Of a stretch of 64,000 bases of DNA, positions 1 to 10,336 are shown one piece after another. The stretch spans positions 11,889,373 to 11,953,372 of the forward strand of contig NC_034013.1 in NCBI RefSeq assembly GCF_000346465.2, in the 5' to 3' direction. Within the stretch, counting starts at the first letter, position 1; each line of letters begins with the position of its first letter. This DNA is from Prunus persica. Taxonomy: Eukaryota > Streptophyta > Magnoliopsida > Rosales > Rosaceae. Below the pieces are notes generated by a model that was given only the letters and a program-made list of their open reading frames with translations, was not told the DNA's origin and did no database searches. The position numbers were made by a program, and so were the translations under genes.

Positions 1-20
1 TGAAATGCCAGAAACCAATG

Positions 21-23
<3 letters not shown>

Positions 24-94
<71 letters not shown>

Positions 95-103
95 GGAGGG
101 AGG
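24..103. repeat. GA microsatellite
   Basis: A nearly perfect (GA)n run decays into GGGA-rich sequence at its right end. It lies just downstream of the stop codon of the minus-strand gene at 273-729. It is a simple-sequence repeat with no coding content. Confidence 0.95.
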
Positions 104-272
104 ATCCAAGGATGATTATTTATAATAGCATCCCTAAATTGGTCGAGTTCACATATTTTCCTAGATTTTACCAGCACTTAATCTTGAAGTTAACCCTAAT
201 CACACCCAAATTAACCTACAGCCATAGAACTAATCCCTCGTACGAACCTCTTCTGATCTGCTGTCTGCTACA

Positions 273-729
273 TTAAGCAAGCTCTTGATTTTTCTCCACA
301 AGTCTCACTTCTTTTGCAGATCTAAGAACACTGGCCTGACAAAAAGAAAAGAAAGAGCTTAATTAATCAGTTTTAAATTAACAATGATGCATTATTATAT
401 GAATCACACACCTGGTCATCAGTAATTTCCACAGCAAACCCATCAACGATGACCAGAGACAATGTCTTCTTGTAGCTTCCTGGCTCAAGGGTTCTTGCCA
501 ACAACTGGTCATGCTTCCGGCTTAGATACAAATCAAGCTCATTTGTCCCTCTCTTTGTTCTATGTATAAATAAGCATGTATTTTTAGATAAGGATACTTA
601 TGAAGAAACAAGAGAAGAAGATGAGCAGCAAGGAGAAGCAATATATACTTACCGATTAGCTCGAAGGCGTTCGTATTGAGGATCGTAGTTCATGAAAACA
701 AAGTATGATTCGATTTTGGTGTCTTGCAT
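273..729 (-). CDS. Stand-alone subtilase propeptide-like (inhibitor I9) protein
   Basis: Three exons, complement(join(273..335,412..559,653..729)), all GT-AG, give a 95-residue protein. It starts MQDTKIESYFVF and ends VEKNQELA. The middle carries YLSRKHDQLLARTL, then SYKKTLSLVIVDGFAVEIT, then VLRSAKEVRLVEKNQ. That order (His-Asp helix, Tyr-Lys-Lys strand, GFAV strand, LR...V..VEK end) is the plan of the I9 prodomain of plant subtilases, closest in feel to the SBT2 group. No signal peptide and no protease domain follow; the stop is clean and the sequence downstream is a GA repeat. Prodomains act as folding chaperones and inhibitors, so a small cytosolic protease inhibitor or chaperone is a reasonable inference. 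It could instead be the surviving 5' end of a larger subtilase gene, but the intact splice sites and stop argue for a real small gene. Start chosen as the first ATG after the TATA box. Confidence 0.8.
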
Positions 730-818
730 TGTGGCTAATTCTAACTTTCTGTGCTCTTTCTTCTTCTAGGGTTATTGACTGATGGGCAATGTGGCCTCAT
801 CTAGTTCTACATGATGCT

Positions 819-826
819 TATTTATA
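819..826 (-). promoter_or_regulatory. TATA box of the I9-like gene
   Basis: On the minus strand this reads TATAAATA, about 90 bases upstream of the ATG at 729. The spacing allows a transcription start about 60 bases before the ATG. Assigned by sequence match and position only. Confidence 0.55.
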
Positions 827-1842
827 CTTGAAGTCATCACAAGAGGCCTACATTTTTGTTTACATTATCAAGTCTAACTTTTTAAGACAATATTATTACA
901 AGATTTAAGTCTACACACTTATAATACGCTACGAATAATTTGACTAAATTACGATAAAAAATTCAAATTTCATTATATTTTTTTGAAAATAAAATATAAT
1001 ATAGAATAATACTAGACACACGAACTATTTCATTAAATGTTGGGCAAATAGTACAGTTGCAAACTCAATTATCTACTGGGGAAGAAATTGGAATCTAAAT
1101 ATCTATTGGGTTGGGAGACAATAATGGGGATGCTTCTATGGCAACATTAAAGGTATTGCCATCATTCACACTCGGAAGTTTCTTGCCTAGTGTTTGAAAA
1201 ATACAATTTTAAATGTCGGCCACACGCTTGCAGTATAAAAGTCAACACTTATTAAACAACTTTTTCTTTTTTACAGAACATTTACGTTATTTCTACCTAT
1301 CTTCCCTATTTTTTAATCTGTTTTATTTTTTCACCGACCATATAAATTTATAAAAATACAATTTTATATTTTCATTCTCCTAAAATAATATTTAATTATT
1401 AATTCAAATAAATTCCTATCTTTATAAAGAGATAGTATTAAATTAATTCAATCAAAGCTCCCCCACCCACCCAACCTGATCAGCACCCTAACCCCGCCGG
1501 CGTCAACCACCCCTCTGCTAGCCGAAAACACCGTGTTTTCTCTCTCTTTCTTTTCCCACTCCCACAAGACAGACTAGATAAAAATTACGGCTACAAGTCC
1601 TCTTCAAAAGTCTAGAATCTCTAGAAATATCAAAAAAGGAAAACCTGTCAAAACAAATTGCGCTTAGAATTTTGCCTCTGTAGGAAGGTAGGGTCTGCAT
1701 CAGTATCAACAAACAAATCAGATTCTTTTTCTTCTCTTCCTTTTATGGTTTTACCCAAGTTTGTGTGAGAAGATGCATCTTTTCTTCCTCTAGTATCTGA
1801 ATCAGTGCCACCAAGTGGAACTTGTTTGGATTGGCACATAAC

Positions 1843-1846
<4 letters not shown>

Positions 1847-1879
<33 letters not shown>

Positions 1880-1910
1880 AAGAGACAGAGAGATAGAGTG
1901 AGATAGATAG
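1847..1910. repeat. GA microsatellite
   Basis: A (GA)n run decays into GAAA, GACA and GATA variants. It produces false open frames rich in Ser and Leu on the minus strand. Confidence 0.9.
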
Positions 1911-2751
1911 GAAAGGAGGATTTGTCGATGGCAAGGGGGGAGGGGGTCGCTGCCGGCGAGGTGGGATGGCTAACAAGTCGGTGGGTGGGGGACTTTTGGT
2001 GGCTGTTGGGTTTTTGTTTTTGTTCTTAAAATAATTAGTTTTAGTTTTTTTATATACCAAAAGTTAAGGGAAATAGCAGCACTCATTCTCTATTAGCAAG
2101 TATTAATTATAGGCTAGCAAGAAGCAGGTGTGTGGGTGGTGCCTATTAATTCTTAAGCAATTTGATTAGAGGCAGTAATTTTTTCCATTAAGATAATTAA
2201 TAATGGATTCAATATTAGAATATGTCATCTGGATACCGACGGTGACAAAAAAGAGGATCATAGAGCCATTAACCAACTGATTAGTCATTCTCTAATTAAT
2301 CTTTTTAGCCAATATAGCAATGACTCGGAAGTCAAAGATGAAACTAATAATACTTTGATTATACAATTAATTATCTTGTCAAACAAAACTTTTACTCCAT
2401 CAAACAGTGTGCCCTTTACTTTTGTGTGTATATGCACGTGTGCACGCAATGTTTGTATATATAAATCACACTAATACATAATTTTATATTTTATAAAATA
2501 ATTTATAAAAATAATTTTTAAATGAATACTTAAAAAGTAGACAGTTCGAATTATTAAAATACAATAGAGTGAAACTGTGCAAGTGGCCCTCAAAAAAATT
2601 GTATGTGTATATAGTGCATGAACCAATGTAAAAGATCACATAAATTGAAGAAGGAAAAATAAATTAATTTGCTCTGCCTAGTCTTCAAGTTTGTACAAAA
2701 ATTAAATGCCCTTTAATTATAACATCTAGAAGAAACATTGGGAAGCTTTAT

Positions 2752-3010
2752 CTACATGAACATGGATATGAAAAAACGACCCCATACATGGCTCTTATTA
2801 TTGGCTGGAAACAATAATCGAGAAGATAGAGTAATAATGCCAAAAAGCCCATCATGTGAATGGGGGAATTCATAGGGTTTATTTTTTACTTGATTAATCA
2901 ATCTGAAATCAGTTTTCAAAGTCATAGGATCTACCAAAGTACCTTCGTAATCAAAATGAGATGATGTGTTGGAATTGGTCAAGTCGTAAAGACTGCCAAG
3001 TGCAATGTAT
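2752..3010 (-). pseudogene. Possible F-box-associated domain fragment
   Basis: A single open frame reads ALGSLYDLTNSNTSSHFDYE and later VKNKPYEFPHSHDGLFGI. This vaguely resembles the start of the beta-propeller region of plant F-box/kelch proteins, where a GSLY-type strand precedes a SCNGLL motif. No F-box or downstream blades are present and the similarity is weak. It may be an old gene scrap or chance. Confidence 0.2.
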
Positions 3011-3071
3011 GTGGGTAGGGCTCTAGTTGATTTATCAGAAATTAAGCGGAGAATTTGAATTTATTGAGATA

Positions 3072-3180
3072 TGGACTCGTTTAGTTGTGATTCTAAATAG
3101 ACTAGAATTATTTATAAGAAAAAGCACATTCCACGTGCTTCTCCATATAATCATTTAGAATCACTCACAAATGAGTTCAT
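3072..3180. mobile_element. Short foldback/MITE-like element
   Basis: The left arm TGGACTCGTTTAGTTGTGAT is mirrored on the opposite strand by the right arm, which ends TCACTCACAAATGAGTTCAT. The arms continue inward through ATTCTAAAT/ATTTAGAAT and AAAGCAC/GTGCTT to a centre near 3130. Nearly the whole 109 bases can form one hairpin. The layout fits a small non-autonomous DNA transposon; the superfamily is not determined and no convincing target duplication is seen. Confidence 0.6.
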
Positions 3181-4480
3181 AATTGATGTTAGGGATTTGT
3201 TTTGTTATTTCGGGTGTTTAGCCCCTTGTTAGCCATAGAAGGTGATTTGTCTTCTGATTTTATAAATATAGATTCACGAAAAATGTTAAAATGTTTATAA
3301 TGGAGAGGCATAGTAAAATGCAAGTAGACAAAAAGACATGTACGCACATGACAGCAACTACGTAGTCCTGTCTAGCTCATTCGCCAGAATCGTACGTACG
3401 TGCAAACAAGTGCAAGTGGAAGGGGTCAACACCAAATGTACGAACTCCACGTGTCAGTGATTGAGCTTGTGAAAGGGTAGGGTGGACACTAGACACCCTT
3501 TTCAGATTCTTCCACACAGAGAGAGAGAGAGAGAGAGAGAGGGAACTCTGACTACTTCTCTGTACTCTACTTGTGAGTTTGCTCTGTCAGTCACATGGTA
3601 TGCTGAGTTATCTTTTGAATTTAATGCATAAATCTACTTGTGGCCTACAGACTCAAGCAAAATCTCATATATATATTGTGACGATGTGAACAAATGTTCA
3701 TGTCCGAAAGTTAAGAGATCTTACATAGGCTTAAAGAGTTGGGTTATTCTTTTATTGTCAATTGATTTTGCGTGAAATTTCATCTTACCTAATTTTATAA
3801 TTACGAGAAAGGCTAACATACCCTAACATAGATAATGTTATTTACATATCTTAGTGTTTTTATAAAACTTCTCGAGATTTCGAACTAACTTTTTCAGGTT
3901 TAAAATTGTTTTAACCTTTGATTTTTGACCAGGTGAGAAATTGAAGACTGACACTCTTTCAAAGGCCAATTTGAAGCAAGCTGACCACATTCCTCACTTA
4001 GTCTTTTAAGAGAGATGGGCTGGGTTGTTGGTTTTCCATCTTCTCTATATGAATTATATATATGAATGGAAGAGAAGAGTAAATATTCAAAAGGAACTTT
4101 GACTGTGCCATGTTACACATAAATTACCTTATGTTTGACTGTTATAGAGCTTGGTTTAGTGAAACTCAGTCTTGCAATTTAGGTGAAAATAATTTTCTTT
4201 TCTTTGGTTAGTAAAGGTGAAAAGATTAAGAGATTAGGTCTCTCCCCTGCTCGTCTTCAACCGCAGAAGGCTACAATTGGAGAGATGATCAAAACTCTTA
4301 AATAAGTTCATATTTGAAGAACATAGTAACATCCCTGAAGACAAAAGAGAAGAATAAAAGGGCTTATTCTTTTCTGAATTTTGGGTTTAGGGATGTATGT
4401 ATATCGTATCGATCGATCCCTTGTACACACAAGCTGACTGCATAAAATTTGACATTAGTATCATTTAAATCTAAAACTGC

Positions 4481-6079
4481 TTACAATATCTCCAAGAGAG
4501 AACAATATATCTCTTTTATAGAAGGCCTAGCCTCTGGTTTGGCACTTGTACATGCAAGGGCAATGTCCAAAACCCCAGACACTTGCCTCCTTTCTTTCCC
4601 TTCCTTCACAGCAAACTCAAAAAACTCCGAACCACATTCTGATATCAGGCCTTCCTTCTCTTCCTTTGTGCCTTCTGTCATTCTCAAACCCTTTGGTCCT
4701 GCCAATACGTCCAGCAGTATCACCCCAAAGTTGTGAATGTCACTCTTCTGACTCAGTTCAGCACAGTAAGGAGTTGTTTGCTGCCAGCATGGCGACTTCA
4801 TCATTTGCCACATGTTGGGAATTTCGACCGGCTCCGCCAATTGGGTGAATCCATAATCGGACAAGCAGGCTGAGAAGTCGATGTTCACCATCACATGGCA
4901 TACCCTAATGCTCCCATGCACGTTCATCTGCATCTTCTTGTCATATGAAGGGTATTGCTCATGGATGAATGCAATTGCTCGTGCAATATGAACAACTATG
5001 GTCAGCCTTTGGTTCCAATCCAACGCTGTGTGACCATGTTGCCTAGCACCTTTATGGTGAAACCAAAATAATAATTCAGTCATATATGACTAGAAAATAA
5101 AAGATTTGAATTATATGTCAAGGTGTCACAAAAATGAAAAATATAATTTTAGGTCGACAACATCAGAGTTGATCTTAAGGGATTTAAAAGGTCTGTGAGA
5201 GTATGCAAAAACGTCTTTGGAATGGTTAAAAGCACTTCCAAACAAACCTTAATCTAAGATATTGTCCATGATTGGTAATACTGAACGAAATAATTCTCCA
5301 CTCATTTTTTTGGTATTGATCTTGTGTTGATGTCCAAAAAGATATCGTTTGAAGCTTATTGATTCAACAAAACAACCTAATTTTATCGGTAAGTACAAGA
5401 TCATCAATAAATCAACAGAGGATCCAAAGTTACTACTACGTTATGATGATTAAAAGTTCTAATTATTGTGTTCGATAGAAATAGACAAACCCAGTTTTTT
5501 TAAGGTTATGAAAACACTTTCGATCTTCATGTGAAGCACTTGAAAATAAATATGTAACACGTATTTAGGAATAATTAAGATATGCTTTAATTTAAACTTA
5601 CCAGCAAGCAAGTCAGCAAGGCTTCCCATGGGGTAGTAATCAGAGAGAACAAACTTGATCCTCTTAGCATACAAATAAGCAATGACAGGCACAAGATACT
5701 CACTCTTCTCACTCACCTTAGCCAAGTGCTCTATTCTCTTCCCAAAGTCACGACTCCCACAGCTCACCTTCCTAAACCTCTTCACAGCACAAACCCTACC
5801 ACCCAACAACACCACCTTCTCAGTCATCCCCAGCCTGCTCTCCCCTATCACACCCACCGAACCTCTCAGCACACCCCTCAGCGTCAAGTGGGACAGCCCT
5901 TCCCCACATCCAAGACACTTCCTGTCGTGTCCACAGCGGACAAGTGGCAGGTCCTGCATGAACCCTACGATGCAGTCTTCGTAGTCGTTGAACGAGCTGG
6001 TGGTGTAGCCTTGTTGTGGGTCTTGATCTTCATTTTTGGGGCTCTTTCTGGGCTTTGCAGTTAAGGCTCTTGACAACAT
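4481..6079 (-). CDS. Receptor-like kinase family pseudokinase, no ectodomain
   Basis: Two exons, complement(join(4481..5049,5602..6079)), give 348 residues. The kinase-like fold begins near residue 65. The glycine loop is degenerate. The ATP-anchoring lysine is kept (CAVKRF, K100). The HRD triad is HGS (204-206), so the catalytic Asp is gone; DFG reads DYG (224-226). DYYPMGSLADLLAG, ALDWNQRL and KPEARPSIKEI match LRR-RLK kinase lobes of the inactive, pollen-receptor-like group. There is no signal peptide, LRR region or membrane segment, so a cytoplasmic protein is expected; the N-terminal 60 residues are basic then acidic and unrecognised. Loss of catalytic Asp is common in this kinase group, so a scaffold or decoy role is the inference. 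The 552-base intron is AT-rich with a possible degenerate MITE near 5170-5270. Start: an in-frame ATG opening the conserved part; an ATG further upstream in the same frame would add unlikely sequence. Confidence 0.8.
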
Positions 6080-6371
6080 AGTTTCAGAGAGGAATTTTGA
6101 AGAGAGGATTTGTAATGTCAAATGTGTTTTGGTGTTTTGGTGAGAATTATGGCGTGTGGTTGTTCTTCTTGTTGGTTGTGATTTTGATTCATAGTGACGT
6201 TTCTTGGTTGTATCAATCCAGCTAGCTTGGTGCTTCCTTATTGGGCCCTTGGGTTTCAGAAAATCCAAATGTGGAATCTGATATTTTTCGAACTTTGGCC
6301 AGCCTACCAAACCAAACACATGGTATATATAATTCATATTTCCATGGTGTTATTCAGACTAGGGTTCTGCA

Positions 6372-6937
6372 GATCCAATTCAATCCTCTAAAATCAACCT
6401 ATTCAATTCAATTTAATTCAATTTTTATTGGTTTCGAAAACATTGGTATATTGAATTGGATCAGAAAAATAGAAATTCAATTAAATCGGTTTGGATAACA
6501 AATCAAGAATTAAAAATCCAACCTAAACCGAACCGATCCAATATACACATTAATATACATTCATATTGTATAATATCTACACTTTCATCTTATTTCTCAC
6601 TAATATATTAATCTTACTTACAACAAAATTAAAACATTAACATATTAAATATATTATTGTAGTAATTTATATTAAAAACTAATATATTAATGTCATATCT
6701 TTGATCATATTGAAATTTGTGTTATATGTAATGAAAGATTATGAAGTTTTTTTGTGATGATTATTTTTTCATACAAACCGATTATCCAATCCAATCCAAT
6801 CCAATGTATATTGGTTTAGATTGGATTGGATCCTAACATCCGACCATTTTGGATTGGATTGTAAAATTTGTAATCCAATAAAAGATTGGATATGATTGAA
6901 TTGGTAAAAAATCATTGGTTTCAAACCGATGCTCACT
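6372..6937. repeat. Dispersed AT-rich repeat with CCAATCCAATCC/GGATTGGATTGG runs
   Basis: Both ends carry reiterated CAATT/CCAATCC or GGATTGG words, and AACCGAACCGATCC lies inside. The right end read on the minus strand starts GAGTGAGCATCGGTTT, a form common at the ends of old dispersed repeats in plant genomes. No protein is encoded. Borders are approximate. Confidence 0.4.
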
Positions 6938-7804
6938 CCTAATTAAGACCTCTTATTTACATGCTAAATTTACTAAACACACCATTTCCAACCTCATAAT
7001 ATGTATTTACCTCTTTTTAGAAGGAAAAACAAAAAAAAGGATGTTACATAACCTATATGGCAATACTTTTAGAAGGCTAAGAAGCGTTTTTGAAAGCATT
7101 GGTCATAATAAATAAAAAGTGCTTATAAGTTTTAAAAGCTGAGTGATGCCATCATGACATTTTCACAATATGTATGAGAAAACTTTGTTCCCTCAAATTC
7201 AAGTGATTGTAAAAGACTCTTCCACGATGCACCGTAAGAATTTCCACAGCTATAAAAGAATCATTTGTGAATGAATGCCAATGGAGTTTTTAAAAAAAAT
7301 AAAATTTAAATATATTTAAATAAATACTTTTAATCACTTGAATTACGAACGTCTTGCAGAAAAATTAGGAGTTAGGAAAATGTTTAGATTGCTTAAAATA
7401 GGGTTTTTAACAATGTAAGCCCAAGAATGTCTTCACCAAAGGGCACAAGATAAGACCACTCCAAATGTTGTGGAGTTGGGTTGAGAAAAGGCTTGCCCAA
7501 AACTTAGAGCATGAGATTCAAATGGCCCACATGCAGTATTTGGTTCAAGCTGGCATTGATTAAGATTTGGCATAAACAAAACTAATGATAAGAACAGAAG
7601 ATTCAAACTTTCACATAAGATCTCCAAAAAAATAATATATTTTTGGGACATTATTGCTGTTGGAGTAAAAAATACTACAACTGCGCCACGTAGCAATCGC
7701 AACATAAAATAGCGGTGGTGAGCATGTGTCTTCTGTTCCAAAGTCGCCCTCCTAGAGTCTTGGTCAGCCTCACTCGTTTTCTCCCCCTTCTAACACGTCC
7801 TGAG

Positions 7805-7812
7805 TGACGTCA
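7805..7812. promoter_or_regulatory. TGACGTCA bZIP-type palindrome
   Basis: A perfect TGACGTCA octamer (the consensus for TGA/C-box bZIP factors) sits in a locally C-rich patch, over 1.4 kb from the nearest start codon. Whether it regulates anything here is unknown. Confidence 0.25.
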
Positions 7813-9080
7813 TTTCCGACCCCTTCTCACACCCGGCAGGCACCCAGTTTTACTAAAATACACCCTTCTCCAATGTTATTTGACCCTTTTTGATTTACTA
7901 TTTGAGAGAAGCCTCTTTGTCAATATTTTTTTGCAAAATTTCAATTGCGTCTCTAATACGAGGAAATTTTAAGAAAAAAAGTCTTAGTTGTCGCCTCTTT
8001 TTGGGGGTTGGTTATTTCTTTTTTTACCTCATCCTCTCTCATTGTATACTTTCTTTTCTCATTCTCTTAATTTTCCTTCAAGATTATTAGTTTATTTTGT
8101 GAAACGATGTCGTTGTCATGATATAGTCATTGTATTTTAGCCCACGTACACAAAGAGTTGGCTCCATTCAACATAATTTGGAGCTCTAAAGAGGGGAATA
8201 TGTCTGTTTGTGCTAAGTTCGGGTTTAACCAGTGCGTGACAATGGATTTAGCCGGTATGGCACTATGATTTTCTTTGAGTTGCCTGGAAGATATGGAGCG
8301 GTGGTCCTGTTTTTTAGTTTTGTTTTAGACCAATAATTTTAGAAACTCTTTAGGAGTTTGTTGTGATTTGTTTTCTATTTAGGATTTTTTATTTATTTTT
8401 AGCTTTTGACTTTCGATACTGATTTTTCGTTTCTGCCGTTGAGCGGCAGATTTGTATTGTAGGTCTTGATAAATGTGCTTTTGGTTGCTGGATCGGGAAT
8501 TTAATCATTGTTCGAATTGTGCGTGATTCTTTCTAGATTAATTCAACATATTGTGTTTGGTCACTATAAAAGATTTACCTATATTTAGCACATAGTTTTG
8601 CTCTGTACTTTTGTGCATGCTTTTAAGTTTGACAAATAGGATGCTAGTCGACCCAAAGATTTCGTATTGTAAATAAGTTTTGTTTATTACAAAAAATTCT
8701 TTAGCAAACTCATTTATTAGCGAGACCTGAATTTTGCTCATCTAATGACTTTTAGCTCTTCAATTAAATTTTCTACATTAAAACAAGAAACAATACAATC
8801 AATCCAAAAGTCAGATGACTTTTAGCTCTTCCATATTTATGTCACCTCATCACTATGAGAGAGTATAGTAAAACGATGAAGAGTCTCTGGAGATGCTCCT
8901 CCTAGTAAGCTTGGGTGAATGGCAAATATGTAAATTCGACAAGAGAACGAGCCCTTATTTGGAAATTGGATCCATGTGATCGTGCCCGCATTTTCCAAGT
9001 CAACTCAGTCGAATCTCATATCGCTCCAACTAACGGCTCTCCTGTGAACCCAAACTAACCGGAAACCCCCTCCCTCCAAT

Positions 9081-9088
9081 CACGTGGC
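9081..9088 (+). promoter_or_regulatory. ABRE/G-box CACGTGGC
   Basis: CACGTGGC is the full ABA-response-element form of the G-box. It lies about 150 bases upstream of the start codon at 9239, a position typical for functional ABREs. It suggests bZIP (ABF/AREB) control of the His-rich gene; not proven. Confidence 0.45.
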
Positions 9089-9195
9089 CGGTCACCCCAT
9101 TGCCCGCTGCCCGCCTTTTCCTCCTCCCTCACTCAAATAGTCACAAATTTCAAACCCGAACTGCCCGATCTGCCCGAAACACACCCCTTATAAGT

Positions 9196-9204
9196 TATAT
9201 ATAT
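9196..9204 (+). promoter_or_regulatory. TATA box of the His-rich gene
   Basis: TATATATAT lies 35 bases before the ATG at 9239. If used, the 5' leader would be only a few bases, so the TATAAG word a few bases upstream (9189-9194) may be the working element. Confidence 0.45.
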
Positions 9205-9238
9205 CACCACCAACCGCTCATCTTCTCCAATTCACAAA

Positions 9239-10012
9239 ATGGCCAAACTCGTCTTCTTCCTCGTCGCTCTCCTCTTCCTCTTCTCCTTCTCCTTCTCCCA
9301 CGCCCTCACGCCGTCCGATCTACCCGAGAAGGAAACCAACGGCCGCGATCCAGCCAACACCAAGTTTCCCGAATCCGAATCCAAGCCCGCGACCGCCATA
9401 CTCTTACCCAGCGAGAAACGTGACTCCGAACCCGCCAAGGTCTTCGAATGGATACCGGAGGCCGCCGATACGAAGCTTCCGGATTCTGATGGCCCCACCA
9501 TCTTGGCCAACGAAGAGTCGACTGAGTTCACACACAGCGAGTCCGTTCCGTTGACCGTCATCAGCTTCCGCCCCGTCAACCGCCACTTCCCCAGGCGCCC
9601 CTTCCCGTTATCGTTCCGTCACGGACACCGTTGCCGCCATGGCCGCCGCCAGGTCGGGCCGTGGAGCCCACGCTTCCACGGAGGAGAACGCGACCGCGAC
9701 GTCGTTTCGTACGGCGACGACATGATCCTCGGCGACGACTTGGCTTTCGATCAGGTGTTTCACGGCGGACCGCGCCAGATCCCTCCTAGGTGGGGCAGTT
9801 TCCGCCACGGTGGGCCCAGGTTCCCGTTCAGGCACGACGACAACATGGAATTGGAGAGGCCGCATCACCATCATCACCATCGCCACGACCACGACCACGA
9901 CAGCAAAGAATTTGAAGGAATGGAGAAGCCGAGAGAGCACAGGCATGAACACGAACGAGAGCAGGAGGGTGGTTTGATGAGAAGGTTCCGCAAGTTCTTG
10001 AACCGCTTTTGA
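9239..10012 (+). CDS. Histidine-rich secreted protein, function unknown
   Basis: Intronless, 257 residues. Residues 1-22 form a clear signal peptide (FFLVALLFLFSFSFSHA) with cleavage expected before LTPSD. The mature N-terminal half is acidic and Ser/Pro rich with repeated LPS/LPDS words. The second half is rich in His, Arg, Gly and Asp. It has RHGHRCRHGRR near residue 130, repeated (F)RHGG and FHGG units, a six-His run at 209-214 followed by RHDHDHD, and a basic tail MRRFRKFLNRF. There is one Cys after the signal peptide, so no disulfide core. No known domain is recognised. His/Asp clusters of this sort bind Zn, Ni or Cu, so metal buffering in the wall or secretory path is a guess. Codon use is markedly GC-richer than the flanks. 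An ABRE and TATA box lie just upstream. Confidence 0.8.
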   Translation: MAKLVFFLVALLFLFSFSFSHALTPSDLPEKETNGRDPANTKFPESESKPATAILLPSEKRDSEPAKVFEWIPEAADTKLPDSDGPTILANEESTEFTHSESVPLTVISFRPVNRHFPRRPFPLSFRHGHRCRHGRRQVGPWSPRFHGGERDRDVVSYGDDMILGDDLAFDQVFHGGPRQIPPRWGSFRHGGPRFPFRHDDNMELERPHHHHHHRHDHDHDSKEFEGMEKPREHRHEHEREQEGGLMRRFRKFLNRF

Positions 10013-10336
10013 GTTTTGAAGCGACTATCTTAATCTTATCTGTTTTTAGTTTTACTTGTACCAGCTTATCTTATGTTACTCTGTTTCTGTAAATAACCAT
10101 GCATCCATGGGAGATGTAGCATCTTATCTTATTTGTATTATGCATCTACGTATCTATGTAAGTTTGACTACTATGACAGATAGATTTTTATTATATAAAA
10201 GAATGGTTTGCTATGTGATTGCATCTGAACCCAGAATTTCTCTATATGGTTGGACAACGAAAAAGAACAGAAAATACAGAGCTGAATTCCTGTAGCTTAG
10301 AGGAGCAGAGAAGAAGAGTTACATAAACAGAAATTT

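Larger units (their letters stand above)
730..4480. other. Intergenic region, 3.75 kb
   Basis: AT-rich spacer between two minus-strand genes. It holds GA tracts (1847-1910, 3518-3541), a foldback element (3072-3180) and a weak F-box-like scrap (2752-3010). The open frames around 1500-2060 are low-complexity Ser/Pro translations of the GA tract. Nothing else recognisable. Confidence 0.7.
6080..9180. other. Intergenic region, 3.1 kb
   Basis: Spacer between the divergent pseudokinase and His-rich genes. It contains a GGATTGGATT-rich dispersed repeat (6372-6937), scattered GTGCTT/AAGTGC-type MITE remnants near 7050-7340, and a C-rich promoter-like patch near 7740-7870 with a perfect TGACGTCA palindrome. 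The open frames at 7433-7741 and 7890-8090 show no recognisable domain. Confidence 0.6.

Noticed and set aside
1743..2060. 105-codon minus-strand frame rich in Pro, Ser and Leu
   Set aside because: It is a translation of the GA microsatellite and flanking low-complexity DNA, with no start context or domain.
7433..7741. 102-codon minus-strand frame with hydrophobic stretch
   Set aside because: No homology recognised, weak start context and AT-rich spacer setting.
9232..9952. Several minus-strand frames, one rich in Val
   Set aside because: Antisense shadows of the GC-rich His-rich gene.
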